Shown piece by piece: positions 27,801 to 37,385 of a stretch of DNA of 64,000 nt (positions are counted from its first letter, which is position 1; every line of letters starts with the position of its first letter). This DNA comes from JAIYDQ01 sp034408855. Lineage in GTDB: Bacteria; Planctomycetota; Planctomycetia; Pirellulales; Pirellulaceae. The DNA is taken from the NCBI GenBank assembly GCA_034408855.1, contig JAWXCK010000109.1:5423-69422 (forward strand). Reading direction: 5' to 3'. Under the pieces are notes generated by a model. That model saw only the letters and a program-made list of their open reading frames with translations, made no database searches and was not told where the DNA came from. The translations under genes and the position numbers were made by a program.

Positions 27801-28803
27801 GCTTGATCCTCCCGAGGCGTTGGGTTCGTCTCCATTCATGAACGCGTTGCGAAGTTACGGAATGAAAGCGCTTGATCCTGATGGGCAGCAACGGATTATT
27901 CGTCGAATCGCCGTTTCCCCGCCCAATCTAGTAGGGGATTATCTCGATTCGCTGACAGGATATCCTATTCGTTCCGGGGCAGGTGTCATTGCGTCACTGC
28001 TAGTCGCGCCGCCATCGGAACGTGACAACGATTGGAGTGTGATCACAAACGCTGAAATTCGCGATGGTGCGATTAGAGTTCTCCGAGCATGCGAAGACAT
28101 TAGGATCGTCGAATCGGTGCTCGAAGCGGCCAAAATCGAAAAACAACCCGGAATCCGAGCAGCCTTGATTGGTGTTGCCTATGAAGCGGGATTGCCGACG
28201 GCTTTTCAAGAGTGGATGTTGAAGGAGATACCCAATCAGAGGAATAAGTTGACGGTTCGCACAGCCTTACTATCAGTATCGGCCAACTACGCGAGGCGCT
28301 ATCCGGATTCGTCCTTCAGAACCAAGCTTTCGGAATTGCTCGTAAACGAACTGAACATATTAACCCTGAGAAGTTCATTTGAACTGCTCTCAGAGGTTTT
28401 GAATTCCGCCGATGTTGCGGGTGTTCCTGCGGTCGCAATTCTCGGAGGATTTCTAAAATCCTTGGGGAACGCTGCCGAAAAGAAATACTCAACTTCGGAA
28501 AAATTTGAGGTCACGGTGAATTCGACAACGACGGCATTGGTCAGGATTGGTACGGAACAGGCAAAGAGCGTTTTGCTTAACGAATGCCGTCGTTTGCTGA
28601 GGACACCACTAACCAAACGCGAACAGTTTATTCGTCGATCTGTATTGGGTGGCCTAGTGCATATGGCACCATTAGAGGTACTGAACTGTATGGATAAATG
28701 CGAAGAAGCGAACGCGATCTTGCGGGATTGGTCCAGTCAATCCGGCTATCTAGTGTTCGACAACTATATTTTTGATCCGAATGGGCAACCAGTGGTTGTT
28801 TAG
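24838..28803 (+). CDS. TIR-NACHT-HEAT-like STAND NTPase
   Basis: This protein of about 1321 residues has an N-terminal TIR domain (residues about 10-160: FRFEIALSFASKDKREKI, KVFFDEYFEHEFGG, TWTEYEWRAI). It then has a NACHT NTPase with Walker A GDPGSGKST near 428 and Walker B FLILDGWDEV near 516. A long helical C-terminus follows, part of it HEAT-like (AVPSLVKQIKEGDPELAEQ). This is the layout of bacterial NLR-like sensors: the C-terminus recognises a trigger, NACHT oligomerises, and TIR cleaves NAD. The ATG at 24838 is taken as the start. The protein stands alone on its strand before another TIR gene. Confidence 0.87.
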   Translation: MAHEVSSVRGSFRFEIALSFASKDKREKIRKIAEMLGKRLGDGKVFFDEYFEHEFGGLNADIYFQEVYGKQSRLVVPCICNCYSKTTWTEYEWRAIRNFVSELKNDPVGRCRFFPIRVDEGEIEIDGLFPNIDVVLDVQDRNEEEIVKLILDRHRHCKNGKPRDIPTPPLGLDLHYGKPFVNEAGNFLKKWRAEYIRSMNDKTTVNFEQTSRDDIFFLFAVLAECESGKPLSGNLLPEFSFVEKLPTESVWERVKFLGISFGVVSERLLEIPAFLARFWKAVFENQQATDVNSLRSVSRRIIWQTSINSSEIDSRLENRMVDIGLTPKRSREGLADLFTSRVIGDWLERLGSEQWTTVQGIVSGERMPLSEIYVDLYAVPEPPGGYGLIRKKDVLKQHRSRLLSQAKREATNVVSLLHQLSRRTLIIGDPGSGKSTFTKWAVMQVLSGEIPDFRLPLVVNLGHLRREERQPMCDTSEEKRIDLLEHFVAPFIDPADIASAARELAQYLKSRGDVFLILDGWDEVPSDLRDPVHLAIDRVNSFIPVIITSRPSGLPKALLGCQASIYELAGLTSASAEKLVEVFFRRRSKPWLSLEISDRIQKQGSVFSTNPFLLTLQCVMLEQEETNIVDGSFFQDRNAIYQKILELLLAENRVRLEPEILDKLAVLAETQSFSNGATNGVSFTGSQLSETLSNRSEAIAVCQSRVLHCLDDPFDTTPKLEHTYSFSHLTFGEFLAAKHIAANPDHAAIQKCGLDLRRLEIYRFLLDFHGTRGAAEATRVLENRITAPDRYRFLFVRLGQLIADKHHLVLECPWCNLITTQLWNLLCSESTPIELVQEIVSLLFRINAKWFVDQCLENPMAVQELARQRFVIEYGGRLPWLYLEKLIGPGKPWDAFASLADSSFKPTSAFMQLTGPETTIFFQDTLERFQLNHTIEDAQSLGQMRNEEAVPSLVKQIKEGDPELAEQCVYALATIKGKVAAHEIVSGLLDPPEALGSSPFMNALRSYGMKALDPDGQQRIIRRIAVSPPNLVGDYLDSLTGYPIRSGAGVIASLLVAPPSERDNDWSVITNAEIRDGAIRVLRACEDIRIVESVLEAAKIEKQPGIRAALIGVAYEAGLPTAFQEWMLKEIPNQRNKLTVRTALLSVSANYARRYPDSSFRTKLSELLVNELNILTLRSSFELLSEVLNSADVAGVPAVAILGGFLKSLGNAAEKKYSTSEKFEVTVNSTTTALVRIGTEQAKSVLLNECRRLLRTPLTKREQFIRRSVLGGLVHMAPLEVLNCMDKCEEANAILRDWSSQSGYLVFDNYIFDPNGQPVVV

Positions 28804-28946
28804 CTAACTGGTTGATCGAGAAATACCTCAGTATTGTCGTTGTTGAAGATGTCGACTTGACCTGAAGTAATCCTGCCCAACTACTAAATCGTCTTTTTGC
28901 CTCAAATTTTTAAGTATCGAGCACTAAATTGACTCGTAAGACGCAA

Positions 28947-29735
28947 ATGAAAGCAAAGCAGTTCCGGCACGATTTGGCGATTTCATTTGCCAGCCAGCAG
29001 CGTCCTTTGGCTCAGGAGCTTGCGAATAGGCTTACCTCGCGAGGCTATTCTGTTTTCTTCGACGAGTATTCGACTTCGGAAATCTCTGGAACGGAACTTG
29101 GATGCTACTTCGGCGACATTTTTGAATCGGACGCTCGGTTTGGAATGATTCTTGCTTCACAAGATTACCGTAAGCGAATGTGGACTAATCATGAGCGTGA
29201 GTTCATGATTTCAAGGCGAGTTCGAGACAACGGATATTTGCTTGTTGTCCGTTGCGACAACGCAAGAATTCAGGGTTTGCCAAAATCACTTGGATACTGG
29301 TCTGCCAACGAGAGCACTCCCTTCGAACTCGTAAGTTTAATTTCCACTCGAATCGGTAAAGCTGCCGGAACGCTTTGTCGTGACAGAAAGCACATCTCAT
29401 CGAAGGTCCAGAAGGAGGGGCGAGAAGCCTTTGTGAACGCGACCAAAAAGTCGCTCCAAAAAGCGATTTTGGTTCATCCTATGGTAGCGAAAGCAAAGGC
29501 ATCTCATTTGGTCCAAGTCGAGATGATGTTGTACCACTTGGAACAAGAGGTCGCATGGACTTCAAGGGCTTTCAGCACGTCAATGTCGGATAGTAATTTT
29601 GCAAGCGCCCTTGGATACTACCTCGCAGACCAAACTCGCGTTCTTCGCCAAAAGATGGAGCAAATTGCAAATGCCCCCAACCCACCGAACATACTTGCGA
29701 TCACACAATACAAACGAATTGTAAGTGGAAAATAA
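28947..29735 (+). CDS. TIR domain protein with helical C-terminus
   Basis: This protein of about 262 residues begins with a TIR domain (RHDLAISFASQQRPLAQELA, YSVFFDEYSTSEISG, FGMILASQDYRKRMWTNHE, REFMISRR). The last 110 residues are helical and unrecognised. The ATG at 28947 is chosen over a TTG 18 bp upstream. The N-terminus resembles that of the TIR-NACHT protein (both have SFAS and VFFDEY), so the two TIR domains may be related. It converges on the minus-strand conflict operon. Confidence 0.8.
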   Translation: MKAKQFRHDLAISFASQQRPLAQELANRLTSRGYSVFFDEYSTSEISGTELGCYFGDIFESDARFGMILASQDYRKRMWTNHEREFMISRRVRDNGYLLVVRCDNARIQGLPKSLGYWSANESTPFELVSLISTRIGKAAGTLCRDRKHISSKVQKEGREAFVNATKKSLQKAILVHPMVAKAKASHLVQVEMMLYHLEQEVAWTSRAFSTSMSDSNFASALGYYLADQTRVLRQKMEQIANAPNPPNILAITQYKRIVSGK

Positions 29736-29811
29736 TTTGCCTAGGGTCGCTGTCGTGGCCAGGCGATGCCGTACCTCAGGTTACTACATTCATGCCGACC
29801 GAGTTCGCGAT

Positions 29812-31956
29812 TCACTTGCTTAACGAGCGAAGTCCGTCGACAATTGATTCTGCTGTCAACACAGGATCGACGATTCGAAATAGCTCTTGGTTTTGTTTGT
29901 CAGTGAGACCGTTGTTGAGGGCGAGGGCCATGCCATTTGTGCCGGCTGACATGATGTTTTTCATCATCTGCGATGCTGACACAAACGAAATGTTGTTCCT
30001 TGCGTAAAGTTCAACGACTTCGGCATAGTTCGGGATGTTTTTCAATGCGAACTCGTCGGTAAATTCCGGAACCGCACTGCCTTCGAGCAAATCAACGATT
30101 GCTCCTGCCATGCCACCAAAGGCGCCGACGACGTAAAGTGGCTTGCGGTTGACGATCGAACACCATGCCTCCTCCAATACGCCGGGAAAGGCACCTTGTG
30201 AACCGACGATTCGGCCACCTGTGATTACTCGGGCGGAGGTTCGCTCAACCATCGTGCGCCGCATTTCGGTTAAGCCACATCCCCACGCAAATCGCTTCTT
30301 CGCGGTGTCCGGCGCTAGTCGCCACTTCCCATCGTCTCGCACTGGAAAGACAATTTCAAAGTCTTCGACACCTTGCGGTTGTGGGCCTTCGTCAATTTCC
30401 GCAGTGCCAATGAGCAAATTCTTATCATCGTCTGTGTAATCCTTCGACAGAGGCCACGGAGCATAGTTGATGATTGACGACAATTTCGTCTGGAACGCAT
30501 CGCTGGCGATAGGCGAATATCCGCGAACAAGTTCCATCAGTTGTAGCGTAAAATTCTCGTCTTTGGCCATATCTCCTTTTAACGCACCGCCGTATCCGAT
30601 CTGGGCTCCGGCCAGCAGCAGATAAAGGTACAACTCATCCTTCATCTTGGAAAAGTGGACTAACGACAAGCCATGTCGTCGAAGATCTTCTTCAGGAACA
30701 TCAGATATCGACACACCTATGTGACGAACTAAGTCATCGAGTGGCATCGCGACGAACTTTGACATGGGAGTCGCGAATTTTGCTTTTGGGTAGACGCGGC
30801 GAATGACCTCCAACTCTTCTGAGGACAATGGCGGATCTGGATATACGAACGATGCGTTTTCAGGATGAGTTCGCAGATACTCTTGACAGGGATCGTTAGA
30901 CAGCCCTATCAACTCGGGTGTTGTCGGTAAAGCAAATTCATCGGGACCCGCGGATGCTTTCGCCACCTTCTTGTTGAATGCAATTCGCACCGCTTCGCGC
31001 AAAGCCCTGTCAACGATGTTTCGGGCCTGAAGCCGATTGCCTCGTTCCGAAGTATCCCGTTTCCAACGAATGGATGGCACATTGCCCATATAAGGAAAGC
31101 TTCGTGGCTCCCCTTCCTGCAAGGCATCAACCACAAGAATCGAAACTCCGAGCCTTTTAGCCTCCAGAATCTCACGACGACACCACGGGCGTGAAGCGTA
31201 TTTGTCAGTCACGACGGCGATCACAATTGCAGAATCTCGAATTCCCTGTTTGATGCGGTTTCCAAAAGACTCGTTCGGCTTGATTTGAGCCGAATCAAAC
31301 CAGTGGTCGATAGGAGCCGCCGCCAATTCTTCCATGATCCAAAGAGCTTCGGGTCGTTGAGAAATCTCCAATTCGTTTTCAGGATAAGTCGTCTTGTAGT
31401 CCGCTTTGGCATGACTGAGGAAGAATGTGACTGGTGCCTTAAGACCACGTGAGTCATCGACGTTCAGGTATTGGTCGCGAAGCATAATAATGGCAGTCTT
31501 TGCGATATGAATGGAGATCGCATTCAGTTTTTCCTCGAAAGTACCTGCGTCAGCGCGGACGATATTTCTTTCTTCGGAAATACCAAAACCGGGAGAATCC
31601 ACTGCAGCCGCGAAGAACTCATGCCGTCCACCCGAAGCATCAACCGCTTGGCTGAATTCGCGAGCGCATTCTTTCCATAGTTCGCCCATATCATTCGACG
31701 AGACTTGCCTAACCATCGTTGCATCTGACAATAGGACCACTATGGTATGTTCGGCAACGTCGAGGTTAATGCTTTGCGAACCTGATGTCGGTGGTGGCAA
31801 CCGATCACCATTGTCTGGGCCAAAGAATGTAGGGATTCTCAAGCCAATCGAGGCCGGCGGCTCGACAAACCGCTGCAGTAACCCCTCAGAAATCCGTCGC
31901 CCCTCTTCAGATTGCGGGTGAAAAAGCAGTCGCAAATGAAGTGGTTGTTTTGGCAT
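29812..31956 (-). CDS. TIR-like, TIR and SLOG domain fusion protein
   Basis: In this 714-residue protein, residues about 5-160 look like a divergent TIR-type domain (LHLRLLFHPQSEEGRRIS, AEHTIVVLLSDATMV). Residues about 170-335 are a clear TIR domain (VTFFLSHAKADY, IVIAVVTDKYASRPWCRREI). The last 300 residues resemble the SLOG superfamily (AGAQIGYGGALKGD, ARVITGGRIVGSQGAFPG, GKP-like RKPLYVVGAFGG). SLOG domains bind NAD-derived or other nucleotides and sense TIR products in Thoeris ThsA. Having both in one chain suggests internal signal sensing. It is the last gene of the eight-gene minus-strand array, 18 bp after the vWA-TIR gene. Confidence 0.8.
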   Translation of the reverse strand: MPKQPLHLRLLFHPQSEEGRRISEGLLQRFVEPPASIGLRIPTFFGPDNGDRLPPPTSGSQSINLDVAEHTIVVLLSDATMVRQVSSNDMGELWKECAREFSQAVDASGGRHEFFAAAVDSPGFGISEERNIVRADAGTFEEKLNAISIHIAKTAIIMLRDQYLNVDDSRGLKAPVTFFLSHAKADYKTTYPENELEISQRPEALWIMEELAAAPIDHWFDSAQIKPNESFGNRIKQGIRDSAIVIAVVTDKYASRPWCRREILEAKRLGVSILVVDALQEGEPRSFPYMGNVPSIRWKRDTSERGNRLQARNIVDRALREAVRIAFNKKVAKASAGPDEFALPTTPELIGLSNDPCQEYLRTHPENASFVYPDPPLSSEELEVIRRVYPKAKFATPMSKFVAMPLDDLVRHIGVSISDVPEEDLRRHGLSLVHFSKMKDELYLYLLLAGAQIGYGGALKGDMAKDENFTLQLMELVRGYSPIASDAFQTKLSSIINYAPWPLSKDYTDDDKNLLIGTAEIDEGPQPQGVEDFEIVFPVRDDGKWRLAPDTAKKRFAWGCGLTEMRRTMVERTSARVITGGRIVGSQGAFPGVLEEAWCSIVNRKPLYVVGAFGGMAGAIVDLLEGSAVPEFTDEFALKNIPNYAEVVELYARNNISFVSASQMMKNIMSAGTNGMALALNNGLTDKQNQELFRIVDPVLTAESIVDGLRSLSK

Positions 31957-31974
31957 GGCTTCTATTTTTCTGTT

Positions 31975-34900
31975 TTACGATTCAACGCGCCTGATGAACG
32001 ATTTCCAAAGTGTGGCGGCGCCCTCGGTTGCGTTGGCATTTTCGATACCATCGCCAAAGTGACCGCCCATTGTACCGTTCAGCAGCAAGCCGTTGTCAGT
32101 CTCGACAACACGAATCGACTCGTTGAATGCCCCAAATTCGCCGCTGAAAGAATTGCCGTTGAAAAAGTTGATTGCTCGCGAGCCAAACGTCGAGTCGATC
32201 CAAATCTGGCACTGGGCTTTGCGGTTCCCGTCCAAATAGGCCGTACAGCGCAACTTTTCGGCATCGGGCTTTTGAACTTCAACGACAATTCTTGGCTGTT
32301 GTTTTTCCAAATGCCGACCAGCTTCTGCAAAGTAATCGGCCACGACGCGAAACGCATCGCGGACAAATCGGTCTCGATCGCGATCTGTGATTTTCCCGCC
32401 GATTTTCGGGATGTATGCCGTACTCGTCTCCGTTGGCGTCGATTCCGTCGTCGTGCTGCCGCCAAGTCGCTGCTGGATCGCGGCAGCAATTTCGTCAGGA
32501 TTGTTGTTCCAGTCGATTGCCAATTTGTTGGCGAGTATCGGAACCTCTCGCGTCAGCGATGTGCGGTCTCCTACATACAGCGGCAACACTTTGACATTGC
32601 CCGCGTTGATTTCCGAGTCAATCGCAATGCCGATTTCCTTGATCGGCCAGCCTTTGCCTCGCGAGTTCTCGCTAACAACCACCAGTACAAAACGTGATTT
32701 TTGCAAACCATCGGCAACGCGAGCTGCAATATCCTCGCCCCACTGAATTTCGTGCGCATCGAACCAGCACCGCACGCCGATCCTCGTGCAAGCCTCTACA
32801 ATCGGCAAAACAATCCGCTCCTTGTCGCTGCTGGCATGACAAATAAATACGTCAAACTCACGATTCATTTTTTCCTCCAAGTTATCGCCGATCCACTTTG
32901 AAACTTCAAACTGGCGTTCATCTTCCAGCCGCTGAAATGCCAAGCCAGCTTTAGCGGAATACGCTTTCGCAAGGTCTATGTATTCAAGGGGAAGATAAGT
33001 CTTTGCAAGTGCAAACCAAGCATCCGCACAATGTGGCATCTCGTCAAGTTGCATGAACAAATCCGCCGCGACGAGGAGCGTGGGCAAAGCAGCTTCGTGA
33101 TTTCGCAGTCCGAGCAATATTTTTCCGTGAAAGAGTTTTGCGGTTGCGAAATAGAGTTCGGAGCCGAATCGCACGGTAGTTCGGAATAAATTCTCCAATT
33201 CGCTCGATGCATCTCGATTCCGCCCAAGTTCACTGAGACAAGCTACCGCCTCAATTGTTGCCGGAAAAATAAGAGACAGTTCTCTGGCGGCACGAACATA
33301 TTCGAGAACGGTGGAAACGGTTGCGAGCGCTGCTTCTGCATCGCCGCTCTCGCGACGCATTGTGGCCACCATCAAATTAAGTTCGTTGTATTTGAAGTGA
33401 AGTTCATGACTCAATGCCAGTTGCTTCCCCGATTCGAGATTGCGCAGTGCGGTTTCGCGATCATTGCGTCCTTCGAGCACGGAAGCGAGCTGGGAATAGG
33501 TCTCAACTGCCTCTTTGATAAGATTGCGGCTTAGCTCGATTTCTAAAGCCCGGTATAAAGACTTCTCGGCTTCTCCCGAACGATTCAGGCGTTGAAAAAC
33601 CGTCGCTTGATACTTCAATGCGATTGCTAATTCAACTTCGTGATCGGCTGCTTCAAACAGCTCAATGGACCTATCGAGATAGCGACTCAACATGTCGGTG
33701 TTTCCATTCTGTTCCCAAGCGTCAGCATACTTCAATTCACTCTTTGCGGCTCGAACAAGCAGATCGTTCACGAATGCAATCGAATGACTGGCGATATTGC
33801 CAATTTCAGAGTAAATCTGAACTGGGAAGCCGTTTTCGTGAGAAATCGCCTTTGCCTCCTCGAATGTGCAGTTCTTGGGAAGTCTTGGGAAATGTCCTCT
33901 GCCTTTTAGTTCAATTTTGATGCCCGATGCTTCGTTCTGAGCGAATCGTTTGATATTGAATTCGCTGGAACGTGCCATCTTCCATCCAACTTCGAACAAT
34001 GCATCAATCCATAAGTAGCCGTCTGAGTTGGCACGGCTGGAAAATCCTTCCGGCCAGTACTTCCATACGTGGTTCGCGATAGAGACGGGAAATAAGTAGA
34101 GAACATCCGCCGCAACTTTGCAGACGTCCATGATTTTAGAACTGCGAAAACGGGAATCCGAAGGGAAAGCGGAAAAGTTGGAAGGGCTTCTGTCCTGAAA
34201 CAAGAATTTTGATCTTGAGAATCCGTATCGAAACGCAAACGGTTCGTTGGCAGTATTCTGGATTGGCTTGCCACTGACATCCGACATCGCGAACACACCA
34301 AACAGAGGCTCGCTGCGATTGACTCCCAGTTGACAAAAGTCTTTGCTCAAACCACTGCCCATACTAAATCCAAACGGTTCACGATTCCGGAACCAATCGT
34401 CGCTAGTGTCACGCCCAGGATATTCAGGGATTCGCATTTGGATCAATCGACATGAAACGGCTGGCTCACTTTCTCGCAACCTCTGGAACTCGCGTTTTAC
34501 TTCAATAAGCGAGCGAGTCCAATTCTCGGTTTCTTTCGCTTGACTTGGAATGTACAAATCAGACGGCCAACTCTGGGGCTGAAGAACGAACTTCGTCCCT
34601 TTCGGAATATTAGTGCCATCCTCAACGTCAATTTCGGCATTCGGATAGGGCTGTCGTCTGACTACCTCGACCGTTGCTCTGTCAGTTAGGTCAAGTTTAT
34701 CGCTGGCTGTTGCGTCATAAGTTCCTTCCGCGATCGACGCCAACGTTTTGCCTGCTGTCGCGTATTCTCCACCAAGTCGATTGAGCACTTCCGAAGTGAC
34801 TTGTGCAAACCGACGCTGGTTCTCAGGGATATCACCGATCTCCCATTCTTGAACGCTAGTCGGATCTTCAAGTATTGCGGAAAATCGTCGTTTCGCTCCG

Positions 34901-36324
34901 TAATGCTGTTGCACATAGGCTGAAATCAATTCCATCGCATCTCTGGCACGACGAAAGCCCGTTTGATTGCGAAGCTTGTCGCGAACTCCGGGCAAAAACT
35001 CGTACTCAACGAGGTTCGGGTCGATATTCACAGGAACCTGCAAAGACTGCTCGCGCCGAAAAACAATTCCACTCGCAAAGATCTCGGCGAGATGTGATGT
35101 CGTTGTACCACGATCAAGGCAGTGCTGTAGTAATCTCATCACTGGCAAAAAGAGTGGAGCATTCGCAAGGCTTCGCGCGAGCTTTACGGACTCTGGCGTC
35201 GCGAACCGCATGAATCGCTCGAATGCCTTTTCCCCCAGTTCGTGAGTCGGAACAAACACGGACGGCGCAATTTGCGGAGGCACGACATCCGGCGCAGAAT
35301 TCGGCGGAGTAAAGCAGGCAAGTTCGCCGCTTGGTTTGGCGAGCAAGAATGGCCCCAGCCGAACCAAAGATCTGTGCGTGAAGCTAACAATTGGAAAGTA
35401 ATTTCTATCTTGGTCGGCGTTCGGGCCAAGCTTCAACCCAGCCAATGGACGCGCTAGCTTGCCAGCCACGAAGGTCGCACTCCGAAGTCCAGTGCGTCGC
35501 CATATGGATGACTCAAGCACTTGCAGCACGACTACTTGATTTCGCGAACCCCACTGCTCAAGCTGCTCCGAGACACTGCCATGAATCCAAGAATTGCTAC
35601 TACAGTCCGTCGCAAAAAGCACGAGCTGTCGCTGACCCGATTGAGCCAAACGATTATCCTTGAATGCACGTCTCAAGCCACGATCGTGAAACAGCGCGGA
35701 TTTAGTGCGGAACGCATCGAGGTACAAGATGTCGAGCCGACGAATCGCACTCACTCGCCAAAGTAGCTTTTTGAACTCCTCAAGCGACTCCTGCCAAAGT
35801 CGCATCGACGGCGAACACTCGATAACCAAAACGGCGTCCAGCCACCGTTCCCTTATCGGTTTGGTAACGATGTTCAAATGCGACGCGTCCGCCGACGATT
35901 CGGCGGTGGCTTGCTCGTCGATCTCGAAGCAAGTTTTGGAAACGACTCGATGAGACATCGACCGTAACGATCGTTCGTATTGTAAGGAGTGCGGAAGGCA
36001 AGGCACATGAGGCAGCGACGAAATCGAACCTCGCAATCGACTTGATGTCTGTTGAGATTGAGCGACGACATTACCTTGATTCTGCCGGACTTTGGGACGA
36101 ATCGTCTCTTGTCGATCGTCTTTCTGCGCCTCGGGAACACTTAGTGACGGGGTAGCGATCGGCTGGTCAATTTGTGGCGGAACAAGATTGGACTCCGGTG
36201 TTGTTGGTCTCTCAGCACTTGGCAACGAAGCACTCAACCATGCCGCGTCCGCAATATCAATTGCGTCGACGCGCATGTTTGCGATTCGCAAAGCTTTGTC
36301 GATCCGAAGGAAGGTTTCCAGCAA
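31975..36324 (-). CDS. SAV_2336-like vWA protein with TPR repeats and C-terminal TIR domain
   Basis: This 1449-residue protein has an N-terminal region like SAV_2336-family conflict proteins (IDIADAAWLSASLP). A von Willebrand A-like core with a modified metal site follows (DAVLVIECSPSMRLWQ, around residue 165). The middle is unclassified, and TPR-like helices cover about 830-1130. A TIR domain lies at about 1153-1290 (REFDVFICHASSDKERIV, FVLVVVSENSRGKGWPIKE). The last 140 residues are beta-rich and unknown. In MoxR-vWA systems this protein is the partner moved by the AAA+ ATPase. The start is probably TTG at 36324, 2 bp after the MoxR stop. Confidence 0.75.
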   Translation of the reverse strand: MLETFLRIDKALRIANMRVDAIDIADAAWLSASLPSAERPTTPESNLVPPQIDQPIATPSLSVPEAQKDDRQETIRPKVRQNQGNVVAQSQQTSSRLRGSISSLPHVPCLPHSLQYERSLRSMSHRVVSKTCFEIDEQATAESSADASHLNIVTKPIRERWLDAVLVIECSPSMRLWQESLEEFKKLLWRVSAIRRLDILYLDAFRTKSALFHDRGLRRAFKDNRLAQSGQRQLVLFATDCSSNSWIHGSVSEQLEQWGSRNQVVVLQVLESSIWRRTGLRSATFVAGKLARPLAGLKLGPNADQDRNYFPIVSFTHRSLVRLGPFLLAKPSGELACFTPPNSAPDVVPPQIAPSVFVPTHELGEKAFERFMRFATPESVKLARSLANAPLFLPVMRLLQHCLDRGTTTSHLAEIFASGIVFRREQSLQVPVNIDPNLVEYEFLPGVRDKLRNQTGFRRARDAMELISAYVQQHYGAKRRFSAILEDPTSVQEWEIGDIPENQRRFAQVTSEVLNRLGGEYATAGKTLASIAEGTYDATASDKLDLTDRATVEVVRRQPYPNAEIDVEDGTNIPKGTKFVLQPQSWPSDLYIPSQAKETENWTRSLIEVKREFQRLRESEPAVSCRLIQMRIPEYPGRDTSDDWFRNREPFGFSMGSGLSKDFCQLGVNRSEPLFGVFAMSDVSGKPIQNTANEPFAFRYGFSRSKFLFQDRSPSNFSAFPSDSRFRSSKIMDVCKVAADVLYLFPVSIANHVWKYWPEGFSSRANSDGYLWIDALFEVGWKMARSSEFNIKRFAQNEASGIKIELKGRGHFPRLPKNCTFEEAKAISHENGFPVQIYSEIGNIASHSIAFVNDLLVRAAKSELKYADAWEQNGNTDMLSRYLDRSIELFEAADHEVELAIALKYQATVFQRLNRSGEAEKSLYRALEIELSRNLIKEAVETYSQLASVLEGRNDRETALRNLESGKQLALSHELHFKYNELNLMVATMRRESGDAEAALATVSTVLEYVRAARELSLIFPATIEAVACLSELGRNRDASSELENLFRTTVRFGSELYFATAKLFHGKILLGLRNHEAALPTLLVAADLFMQLDEMPHCADAWFALAKTYLPLEYIDLAKAYSAKAGLAFQRLEDERQFEVSKWIGDNLEEKMNREFDVFICHASSDKERIVLPIVEACTRIGVRCWFDAHEIQWGEDIAARVADGLQKSRFVLVVVSENSRGKGWPIKEIGIAIDSEINAGNVKVLPLYVGDRTSLTREVPILANKLAIDWNNNPDEIAAAIQQRLGGSTTTESTPTETSTAYIPKIGGKITDRDRDRFVRDAFRVVADYFAEAGRHLEKQQPRIVVEVQKPDAEKLRCTAYLDGNRKAQCQIWIDSTFGSRAINFFNGNSFSGEFGAFNESIRVVETDNGLLLNGTMGGHFGDGIENANATEGAATLWKSFIRRVES

Positions 36325-36326
36325 TG

Positions 36327-37370
36327 TCAGGTTCCCAATTCACGAGCGTCCGACAACGATTGCATAACCGCCTGCTTTATCTCCTGATGTTTCTCCGGGC
36401 TAACATCGTTCGTTGACTGGGTCAAATAGATCGCGTTCAATAACTGATCCACCGCCAACTGATTGCCGCTGTTAAGCTTGCCGACAAAATGGGCGAGTAC
36501 ATCACGAGCAGAATCCGTATCTGGCATTGACCCCAAATGTGCGCCCAGAATGTTTTTTAGTTTGGCTTCATCAGGTCGATGCATCCGAAGGCGCAAGCAA
36601 CGGCGAAGGAAGGCAGGCGAAAACTCACGTTCTCCATTGGTAGTCATCATGATGATGGGAAAGTCATCACATTCGATTTTTCCGTCGGCAGGCACATCAA
36701 ACATCGTATCGCTCTCATGGATTCGCACGCTCACGGGCGTCTGCCGATTGAGTCTCGCAATTTCCGGAATTTCGAAAGAACTTTCTTCCAGCACATGCAG
36801 CAAATCGTTCGGTAAATCGAGATCGCTTTTGTCGATCTCGTCGATCAGCAAAACTCGCGGTTGATACGGGCCGGTTCGGTTCGGAACCAATGCCGAACCG
36901 AGTGGCCCCAGCGACATATACTTGCCAATGTCGTCTGCCGATTTTACGTCGCCAGATTTCTCTGAAATCGAAGCATGTTGCAGTCGAGCAATAGCGTCAT
37001 AGCGATACAGCGCATCTTTCAGTGTGGATCGTGACGTGATGGGCCATTTCAAAACGTCGCCCAATCCCAGTTGCCATGCAACACTGTACGCCAGCGATGT
37101 CTTTCCAATCCCCGGATCACCTTCAATCAAAAGCGGGCGTCTCAGTACGATTGCGGCGTCAACAATTCGAGCCTCGGCCTGCGTCGGTTGAAAAGTCTTG
37201 CCTCGCGATTCTTGCCGTAGTGACATCGAGCGACCCTGAAAAACGCCGTCTTCGTCTTTCTTGGTTCCAAACTTACGCCAAGGCGGAGTGGCGTTGGCAA
37301 GTCGTAACGGTTCGCAATTAGGAGTCGAGACGTTTCCCGAACGATAAATCTGAAGTGGGTTGTCACTCAT
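36327..37370 (-). CDS. MoxR-type AAA+ ATPase
   Basis: This 347-residue protein has Walker A EGDPGIGKTS (residues about 83-92) and Walker B PRVLLIDEIDKSD. The following LPNDLLHVLEESSFEIPE and TTNGEREFSPAFLRRCLRL are typical of MoxR/RavA-like AAA+ chaperones. It likely remodels the vWA partner encoded 2 bp downstream, driving NTP-dependent activation of the effectors in this array. It follows the TIR-VMAP gene by 15 bp. Confidence 0.87.
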   Translation of the reverse strand: MSDNPLQIYRSGNVSTPNCEPLRLANATPPWRKFGTKKDEDGVFQGRSMSLRQESRGKTFQPTQAEARIVDAAIVLRRPLLIEGDPGIGKTSLAYSVAWQLGLGDVLKWPITSRSTLKDALYRYDAIARLQHASISEKSGDVKSADDIGKYMSLGPLGSALVPNRTGPYQPRVLLIDEIDKSDLDLPNDLLHVLEESSFEIPEIARLNRQTPVSVRIHESDTMFDVPADGKIECDDFPIIMMTTNGEREFSPAFLRRCLRLRMHRPDEAKLKNILGAHLGSMPDTDSARDVLAHFVGKLNSGNQLAVDQLLNAIYLTQSTNDVSPEKHQEIKQAVMQSLSDARELGT

Positions 37371-37385
37371 GTGTATTCCATTAGG

